64,000 nucleotides of DNA from Tachypleus tridentatus (Eukaryota > Arthropoda > Merostomata > Xiphosura > Limulidae): assembly GCF_004210375.1 (NCBI RefSeq), contig NC_134830.1, positions 48,117,094-48,181,093 of the forward strand, given 5' to 3'. Numbering within the stretch: the first letter of the stretch is position 1; each line of letters begins with the position of its first letter. Both the position numbers and the translations under genes were made by a program. Below the pieces are notes generated by a model, which saw only the letters and a list, made by a program, of their open reading frames with translations, did no database searches and was not told the origin of the DNA. Below are positions 56,278 to 64,000 of this stretch, in pieces.

Positions 56278-56552
56278 TTGTTTGTTTTTGAATTTCGTGC
56301 AAAACTACACGAGAGCTATCTCAAGTGGCTGTCCATACTTAGCAATGTAAGACGAGAAGGAAGGCAGCTAGTCATCACCACCCACCACCAACTCTTGGGC
56401 TACTCCTTTATCAACAAATATTGGGATTGACTGTCAAATTATTATGCCCCATGTCTCAAACAGCAAACATGTTTGGTGTGAAGAGGATTGGAACCCACAA
56501 CCTTCAGATTATAAGTCGAGTGCCTTAACCATCTAACCATGACGTGCCTATG
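56278..56552 (-). mobile_element. tRNA-derived SINE
   Basis: A reverse copy with tail TTTGTTTGTTTTTGAATTTC at the left, body AGTCATCACCACCCACCACC, and head at the right (AGTCGAGTGCCTTAACCATC). Confidence 0.9.
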
Positions 56553-57406
56553 TAAACTGAGATAAGTACTTATCAGAAATACATCAGAACAGAAAATTAT
56601 ATATATCATAACAATATTATAGAATACGATATGCAGATACAAAATAAATATGCAGGTTAACCAGTCTGTAAAATGGTATTCCTGACATATAGAAAATACA
56701 ATTCAAATCATAAAATTTAGAAATGCTAAATATTGAAAACATCTAGACCTCTTCTAGCCTACCAAGGAAAGAAAAAAATGTACTGTTACAAGTTAGTTAT
56801 TTGATTCAACAGCTTACATCAACAAAAGTTTATATTCAAGAATAATTATTTCAGTCCCAGCAAATACAGTTGCATAGCTCAGAAAATTTCAAGGAACTTT
56901 TAATGTGTGATCACACTAACTGTTACAAGGTTTATAGATCAAAATAATCCATAGTGTTATTAATATTGTAAGGCTTAAAAGCATAGATTTACTAAAATGG
57001 ATTAATTTCTGCATACAGTTTTAGTGGAGCTGTTGTATTAAAGATTCAAAACTAACATCATATTGTGAGGACATCTTGAATGTAACAGCTAAACACATTT
57101 ACAAAACGTTATGAGTGTAACCTGAATGAATGGTGCTTACTTGTGATAATGTACCATTTACTTTTTATCAGTATTTTAGAGTGGAATTTGTATAATTAAA
57201 TAATTAATTGTGCACAATTTTCTAACTGCTGTATAATAAATTTAATGGAAAGCATACAGTTTTATCACCTTACAAAAATATAGGACTAGAAATATGTTAA
57301 TCCATTACTTTTTGAAAGGCACAATAATTTTATCAGTAGCATGTGATAATATGTTCAAGTTCCAGCACATAACAGATTCTAATGGTGTTCTCTTTTAATG
57401 TTTTAG

Positions 57407-57593
57407 GGGTTCACGAACTGTGTATACAGCCATAGCAACTGCTACTGTGTCGGAAGTTACAATTAAAGAGATTAATATAACCCAGCAACCCAGAAAAGAG
57501 CTTATCATCATCCAACATTTAGTACTGACAGAAAACAAACATCCAAACATAGTAAACTATTTGGATAGCCATCTTGTTGGTGATGAACTCTGA
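57407..57593 (+). pseudogene. PAK-like kinase N-lobe exon, copy 2
   Basis: Acceptor TTAATGTTTTAG, then [20 protein letters not shown] and [20 protein letters not shown], then [21 protein letters not shown]. It aligns along its whole length with group I PAK ([23 protein letters not shown]...[18 protein letters not shown]). The lysine of VAIK is kept (VTIK), but the glycine loop has lost residues (GSRTV). The last codon is TGA where PAK has tryptophan (TGG), directly before the donor GTAACT. Confidence 0.88.
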
Positions 57594-58387
57594 GTAACTG
57601 TTGTTATTCTTACGTATAAGTTAGTTCTCTTTTATTTTTAATCTTACCTGTTATAGAGTGTTGGTTAATGTATTCTCTTTATTTAAATTATAGTTATAAA
57701 TAATACATGATAGTTTTAGTGTTGTAGGTTGCAGCCACATTTGCTTCTGATACAATGACTTTTAATTTATTACATATATAAATAACTTTGAAAGTACATT
57801 ATATTTTCCTTCTTAACTTCTTCCAGTATGTTATCTCTTACCAACACTGTTTAGTTTTTACCATACTTTATTCATCTTCCTTGTATGTTCCACACACAAA
57901 GTGTTATATAAGTGGTTGTTGAAATTATTTTATTCAGGAAAGGTTGAGTTTGTTAAGTTATTAACAGTTTATACAATACTCTCAAATGTAGCATTATTTA
58001 CAAAACTGTAAACATTGTTTAGTGTGTAATACAATACTTAAAAAAAAAATTCAGACAGAAAAATGAAAGTTAGAGAATGAAGAAATAACAAAAATGTAGA
58101 AAAGTGGTCTGTGACAGTTCAGTTTTCCATAACACTTTTGAAATTGCTCCTGTAATTTTTTCTATGAATCACACATTTTTCTAGAAAATATAAATCTCAC
58201 ACTTAAAGAATGTTAAACAACTGATGTCACTTTACTTCCTACTTCATGTACAATTGTTTGAAGAACTTTTCTGTTTTGATAAGACATATGATTACTGACA
58301 GAATATTAAGAGAGGAAAAATAAATTATTTTGTCTCATTATTATGTATAATAAAACATAAGTAAAATGTTAAGCTTTGTTTCTTTAG

Positions 58388-58480
58388 ATAGTAATGGAAT
58401 GTTTATCAGTTGGCTGTATGACTGATGTTTGAGCCCAAACCTGTCTTTCCAAAAATGAAATAGCAGCAGTTTGTGAAGAA
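58388..58480 (+). pseudogene. PAK-like kinase hinge exon, copy 2
   Basis: Acceptor TTTCTTTAG, then IVMECLSVGCMTDV, then TGA, then AQTCLSKNEIAAVCEE. PAK has [32 protein letters not shown]. There is one in-frame stop, and the expected donor after the last codon is not a good GT site (GAAGAATGTT), unlike the GTATGT kept in copy 1. Confidence 0.85.
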
Positions 58481-60195
58481 GAATGTTATATTGATTGTTA
58501 TAAGTAACTAACAAGAGGTTTTTTTACAGAAGATATCTGATGATTGTAATTTATTTAAAAGTTTGTCCAATAATTATTATAGATTCTTGTCAAAACTCTG
58601 GATACTTTCTTCCATAAACTTTCATTTCTCTAGTGATGACAAACATTTTAAATAACATTTCAGAGAGTAACAATGAATTTACATCCAAAATTGGTGAAGT
58701 TATCATATTGTAAACTCTGTAGTTCTTTCTATAATTACAGAAAGTTTCACCTCCAATGCATTTCATGGAGGAACATCTTAAACAAGTGTACAAAAATTCT
58801 TATTAATTTACTTTTGGCAAGTTTTAACTGCACTAAATATCAGATAAAACTTATACCATTTTAATGTTAAATGCATAGCACATTTTTAATCTTCTATCAT
58901 ACAAGTTATTAATTTGAAAAAGAGTAACATTAAGAAAGAACTGATAGTTCAAATGAAATACATACCATATAAACTTAGAGTGATTTGTCATGAAAATGGG
59001 TTAAAAATTTACAATTACAGAATTGGTTTTATCCAAAATCACAAAACTAATTAAAGTTATGAAGAACACATATTTAAAAACTACTGCAGGCAACAGCCCA
59101 GTCTTTCAAGATCACCTGGTAACTTGAAAAATCTACTGTGTGTGTTGTGCAAGCAGTATTATGCTAAGCGTTGTTTATCTATAATCATAAAATGGTGTGT
59201 GTGTATGTGTGACCACCAGAGCTCCAAAAGGAAAGAACCAAGAAAAGTGAAGTTTTGAACCCATACAAAGTGGACCCTATGAGTAGTGTACCTGGGTATT
59301 AGTACTGATTCATGTGTGCACTTATCATCTCAATGAGGCAAGGTAGAAAAAAACATGTAGTAAAGAAGTGATTTGTTACATAACATCTAATACGTAGAAA
59401 AGTGAAAAGATTTTGGTAAAGATGTCATCTAACAATGGCTTCTGTGTCATGCTACTCAGAAAGAAAAATAACAGGCTATACTTTTATACTAAAATAGGTT
59501 CAAAATATCCACAATGAAATAGAAGTGGACTGGACCCCTTTTGAGGGGCCATGCCATTTCATTATGAGTTGGAACCCATACCATCCCACCAGTACTGAAA
59601 GTCATATATAACCTATACACTTCATACAAGGGGGCCCATGCACCTAGAGACAATGGCTAGTCTACCTCTGTCACATAGAGTATATAAACCTAATAACTTG
59701 GGCTAGCTGGGAACTGTCATTTATATAACAACATTTAATACATAGAAAATACAATGTGTTAACATAATGGTGCTTTCCTGCAGTGTATTTTGTCATGTTG
59801 CTTAGTAACAAAAGTATAGCCTAATATAGTACTATAAATATAAATGAAATATGTAAATTAGAAAATTGGAAGATGTGTGTTGATTTCTTAACTTAGAGCC
59901 TACACTGATTAAAGAACTTTGTTTTTTATTAAAATAACTGGTAACATAACAGCAAATACCTTAATTCAGAAATGAGTTAAGTTTAAAATTACTCAGGGGT
60001 AGTCACTCAAGGTTGTTGGTGTCAACCTACAAAGCCCACACTTTACTCATTGCCAGCTTTATGCTGGGTGTTGGTGTTAGTGAAAATCTCTATCTCTTGG
60101 CAGCAGATGGTAAAACAACTAATATATCAACCTAATAACCCAATAAGTAACATGTTAAGATATTTGTCTTTGAAATAAATTCATATTTCATTTAG

Positions 60196-60292
60196 GTTCT
60201 CCAGGCAATAGAGTTTCTACACCATAACATAATTTATAGAGATATTAAAAGTGATAACATTTTACTTGGAAAAGAATGGACCATGAAACTAG
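60196..60292 (+). pseudogene. PAK-like kinase catalytic-loop exon, copy 2
   Basis: Acceptor TTTCATTTAG, donor CTAG|GTAAGT. It reads [20 protein letters not shown], then [12 protein letters not shown]. This matches [29 protein letters not shown]; the histidine of HRD is tyrosine here. The exon itself has no stop and good borders. Confidence 0.9.
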
Positions 60293-60587
60293 GTAAGTTT
60301 TTAGACATACAATATCTTTGTGAAATCGAGCATTTCTAAGTATTTTAGGTTGTTTGTAACAGTTTTCTCATTTGGTAGATTACTTGACAGTATATACATA
60401 TGTTATGAAAATGTTGAAACATCACATATCAGTGGTTTACTTGATTATTTTTATAAAAGCATAAAATATGTACATGTAAGTACAAATGTTTCCAGTTCTC
60501 ATGTTTAATACATCCTCAATGATTTGTAAGAAAATATATTCATGTTTTTCTTTTATTTATCTTAACTAATTGGTGTTATCATCACTG

Positions 60588-60728
60588 GTTGGCACTCGTC
60601 CTTGGATGGCTCCAGAATTAATAAAATGGAAAAAGTACAGACCGGAGGTTAACATCTGGTCCCTTGGTAGTACAGCCATTGAAATGATTAATGGCAAACC
60701 TCCTTATCATCAGGAAAATTCTGACGTG
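60588..60728 (+). pseudogene. PAK-like kinase activation-segment and WSLG exon, copy 2
   Basis: It reads [20 protein letters not shown], then [20 protein letters not shown] and HQENSDV, donor GACGTG|GTAAGT. It matches PAK [28 protein letters not shown]. The 5' part that should carry DFGFCAQ (present but broken in copy 1 at 32,482) is absent, and no good acceptor lies at the start. APE is intact; D of VDIW is N. Confidence 0.88.
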
Positions 60729-61352
60729 GTAAGTGTTGGTAACCGGTACTTACAGCCAAGGAATAAGAGTACATTGAATTTCAATTTTCTCCTTGTTTGG
60801 ATATCTTTCATTTTTCTTCTTTGTAAATAGTTTTAAGTTTTAAAAGTTACAAAATCATCAAATTAGATAGAAAATTAAATACTTTGGTATAACAACAACA
60901 ACAAAATATTTGATTTAATAAATCTCTGAGGGACTTCCAGTGAATAAAGTTAATCTTTCACTAACAATTTCAAGATCTTTTAATAACTTGGGTGCATTAA
61001 TGCTTTGCTTTAATTAAACTCAAATGTTTCTCCAATAAAGTTAATCATAAATATTGTCATTGTTTCACAAAACACAAATTCTTAAAAGCTACATTTTAGT
61101 ATTTTAAAACACAATCGTCTGCTTTGTCCAGAACGTCTTTCACCAACTACAGGGAATAACTATAATAAAGACAAAAACAAGACTGTTCACATTATTCAAA
61201 CATGTAGATGTATTAAAGATGATGATGAACAGTGGAACAATGAAAACAACAATGAACATTTGACAATACTGTATACAGTAACAAACAGATAATTATTAAA
61301 TGTTGTGGAGTGTATTATATTATTATCTTTAAAATTTATAAACTACAGTGCT

Positions 61353-62110
61353 TTTTGCCATAGTATTTCTGTCGAAACTTTTAGAATGTTCACCATCAAT
61401 GAGTTTTCCTTATGCTTATAAATCAGTTTGCCTATCTGTTATTTCATTAAGAAATATAAAAAAAATTCTTATTTTTGTTAACGTAGAATATTGCTTGATA
61501 CATAAATATTCAAACTGCAGATATTTTTAACTGAATCATATAAATTAAAAGTGGTGGCATATGTTCAAATGAGAAAACAAGCAACTACATTAAGGCCTTA
61601 AATAGCTCTGCTTTCATTGTGAATATGCCCCCTGCCTGGTAGCTCAGCAATAGATTTGGGGTTTCATTATATTATGCTACCAATATTAAGTACCAAAAAG
61701 GATAATTTGTTTGTGTTAACATGAAGCTTTTAACATACATATTTTCATGTACAAACGAAAAATGAAAAGTAAGACGGTAATCATTTAATCATAAGCTACA
61801 TTTTGATTCACACATCTCGTTTTACCCTCTTGCTATAGGAAACTGTGTTGCCCCAACTAAATACATTAATACTAATATAATGGTTTGCTTGAAAACTATA
61901 TGAGTTCCCTTAACTGAAAGCCATTCATGTGTATACTTTTCAGATTTATACTGTAGAAACTATATAAAATGAAAAGTTAATCTTATAACTTTGTGACATC
62001 ATAGGACATTCTAACATCTATGAATTTCTATGGAACATTGACTTTGAATTGTTAAACACTAGAACGTTAATATATGTGCAAATTGTTTTTAAATAAGATT
62101 ACTATGTTAT
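61353..62110. other. No recognised feature
   Basis: Unique AT-rich sequence beyond the duplication. A C-lobe exon like 33,684-33,822 was not found. Confidence 0.5.
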
Positions 62111-62114
62111 ATAT

Positions 62115-62435
62115 CTGGAATACAACTAGATGTATGTTTCAGTACTGGACTGAATGGATGTATGTTTCAATACTGGACTAACCAGTTGTAACTTTTAATA
62201 CTGGACTAAATGGATGCAACTTAATATTGGACTAACTAGATGTAACTCATAATATTAAACTATATGGATGTAACTTTTAACACTGGACTAACTACATGTA
62301 AGTGTCAATACTAGATTAACTAAATGTAATGTTAATACTAGACTAACTATGGGTAACTTTTATTACTAGAATAACTAGATGTGAGTGTTAATACTAGACT
62401 AACTATGGGTAACTTTTATTACTAGACTAATAATT
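62115..62435. repeat. Minisatellite, period about 26 to 34 bp
   Basis: About ten degenerate copies of AATACTGGACTAACTAGATG then TAACTTTT. Confidence 0.8.
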
Positions 62436-63635
62436 TCAGTCACATTTAGTCTAAACAAGGTTTAATAGCTTCTCAGAAGCCCTTCCATGTGTCTTCAACA
62501 CTTTAATGTGAATTTATTATTGCTGGTTGTGTTAAAGCAGAACCACGTTAGACTATCTTTTATGTCTACTGAATGGACAGCATTTTAAAAGAAGCAACAG
62601 AATAATAACATTTACCAGAAGTGGTAATATAATGTATTTATTACTGTTTTAAAATAGTGCTTACATATATCATTAAAACATATACAGTAATTGAGAAATA
62701 TTCCTGTGGTTTACAGTACATGAACATATATATAGTGGGCACTCACCACAAACCACCTTCAAAAATGACACACGTAAAGTTTGAACTGAATTTGTTAAAA
62801 GTTGCTTGAAATCATATTATACCAAGTGACATAATTAAATAACTCTTTCAATCGTCTCTCTCTAGAAAAGAAGTGCATCAACTGAAGTACAAGCCCTGTT
62901 AAATATACAACAAAATATATATGTATGTCTACACTTTCATTAGCTGTAAAACCAACTTGAATCTCTCTCGGCAGTTAAAAGAATTTATATGAGTACTTCC
63001 AATGTTCAATAACAACTGTTTAAAGATATTTATTGAACCATCCACATGTTCACAATACTCTGACCCCCTTCCCATTCACTTCTCAGTGACATGGGACTAA
63101 CCAACCACAACCAACAGGTTTAGCTACTTACATAGTTCTAGTTTAAGTATTTAAATATCTTGTTTACAGTTAATTAGGATACTATATTATTTTGAACACA
63201 AATGTTATTAAAGTTATGTTTAGTCTTGTTATTTTTAAATATTAATATTGTGTTAAATGGAATACAATTTCCATTTTCTGCAATCTAATGCACATATTCG
63301 TTTTTAATGAACATACAATAACAAAATAGAATTAAACGTACATATAATACCACTATTATTTGTTTCAAAGGGTTAGAAAATAAAATGTTACATATTTCAC
63401 TACATATTAAAAGGTTTCTTTCAAGAAGAACTCTGTGAAATGATATTTATTCTGAGAAGTGAAGTTAAATGTTAAATCTCAGCATAATTAAAAGATAAGA
63501 CTATCAAAAATGTTTTGAATTTCTATAACATTATTGTACAACTGCTGGTGTTCGGTCACGAGACAAAGTTAACGTTCTCTTTATTCAAGATGATTATTAC
63601 AAATACTCCATTACAATGATAATACCACTATGTTC
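62436..63635. other. No recognised feature
   Basis: AT-rich non-coding sequence between two minisatellites. Confidence 0.5.
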
Positions 63636-63639
63636 ATGA

Positions 63640-64000
63640 AGCAGTTTCATATTTACAGTTTTGGGTTACAACAGTCAGTCACGATACTTCCATGTGTTCT
63701 GAGTTATAACAGCCAGTCAAGTTAATCCAATGTGTTCTGAGTAACAACAGCTAGTTAAGTTACTCCTGTGTGTTCTGGTTTACAACAGTGATCAAACAAC
63801 CAGTCAAGATACTCCTGTGTGTTCTGAGTTACAAATGTAATCCAACAGCCAGTCAAGTTACCCCCATATGTTCCAGGTTAAAACAGTGATCCAACAACCA
63901 GTCAAGGTACTTCCTTGTGTTGTGGGTTACAACAGTAATTCAACAAGTCAAGATACTCCTGTGTGTCCTGGATTACAACAATAATCCAACAACTAGTCAA
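63640..64000. repeat. Minisatellite, period about 45 to 65 bp, open at window end
   Basis: Units built on GTGTGTTCTGAGTTACAACA then CAACAGCCAGTCAAGTTACT. At least six copies, continuing past 64,000. Confidence 0.88.

Larger units (their letters stand above)
55205..61352 (+). repeat. Duplicated PAK-bearing segment, copy 2
   Basis: The partner of 27,078-33,293 in the same orientation, 28 kb apart. It keeps two kinase exons that copy 1 lost (57,407-57,593 and 60,196-60,292). The left limit cannot be set, because copy 1 begins at the gap. The right limit is sharp at about 61,352. Confidence 0.85.

Noticed and set aside
61630-61680. tRNA-like phrase CTGGTAGCTCAGCAATAG
   Set aside because: Only an A-box-like match; no anticodon stem, B box or acceptor pairing follows.

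Overview
This is a eukaryotic, intron-rich, AT-rich window, almost certainly from an arthropod and most likely a chelicerate. The tRNA-derived SINE family that recurs here (heads near 61, 20,544, 24,028 and 24,412; reverse copies near 21,540 and 56,552) is one I associate from memory with horseshoe crabs. I could not check that. A 500-base run of N (26,578-27,077) divides the window into two unrelated halves. No prokaryotic gene, CRISPR array or rRNA is present, and I saw no retroviral or Polinton-type element.

Left part (1-26,577). Two decayed DNA transposons come first: a BED-finger hAT element (330-2,292) and an element with short terminal inverted repeats whose transposase family I cannot name (2,424-4,456). 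The rest is the 3' half of one host gene on the minus strand, a large non-classical cadherin. Thirteen exons (25,060 down to 5,286) have canonical GT-AG borders, and their codon phases fit from one to the next with a single exception. Together they encode the end of one cadherin repeat, four more repeats, a membrane-adjacent region and a transmembrane helix. The exception is exon 23,102-23,241, which is one base short. The introns hold SINEs, two MITE-like elements, a 40-bp satellite, a 72-bp satellite interrupted by a Jockey-type LINE, and several minisatellites, some of which seem to have grown out of exon borders.

Right part (27,078-64,000). Two diverged copies of one segment lie in direct orientation (27,078-33,293 and 55,205-61,352). 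Both carry exons of a group I p21-activated kinase (PAK), and both are broken. The first copy was also invaded by a Tc1 and a pogo/Tigger transposon. Between the copies are a second Tc1-like relic, a SINE, a roughly 1-kb inverted repeat, a 2.79-kb tandem repeat in which each unit carries a tRNA-Ala(AGC) gene, and a 0.78-kb element with terminal inverted repeats. That element has the start of a THAP-finger ORF at one end and a P2X7-tail-like ORF at the other, pointing at each other.

The only gene here that looks essentially functional is the cadherin, plus the tRNA-Ala genes. The kinase pieces read as duplicated, decaying host sequence. No new multi-gene system is evident. The best leads are the exon-border minisatellites, the tRNA-Ala tandem unit, the THAP/P2X7-like mini-element and the unnamed transposase.
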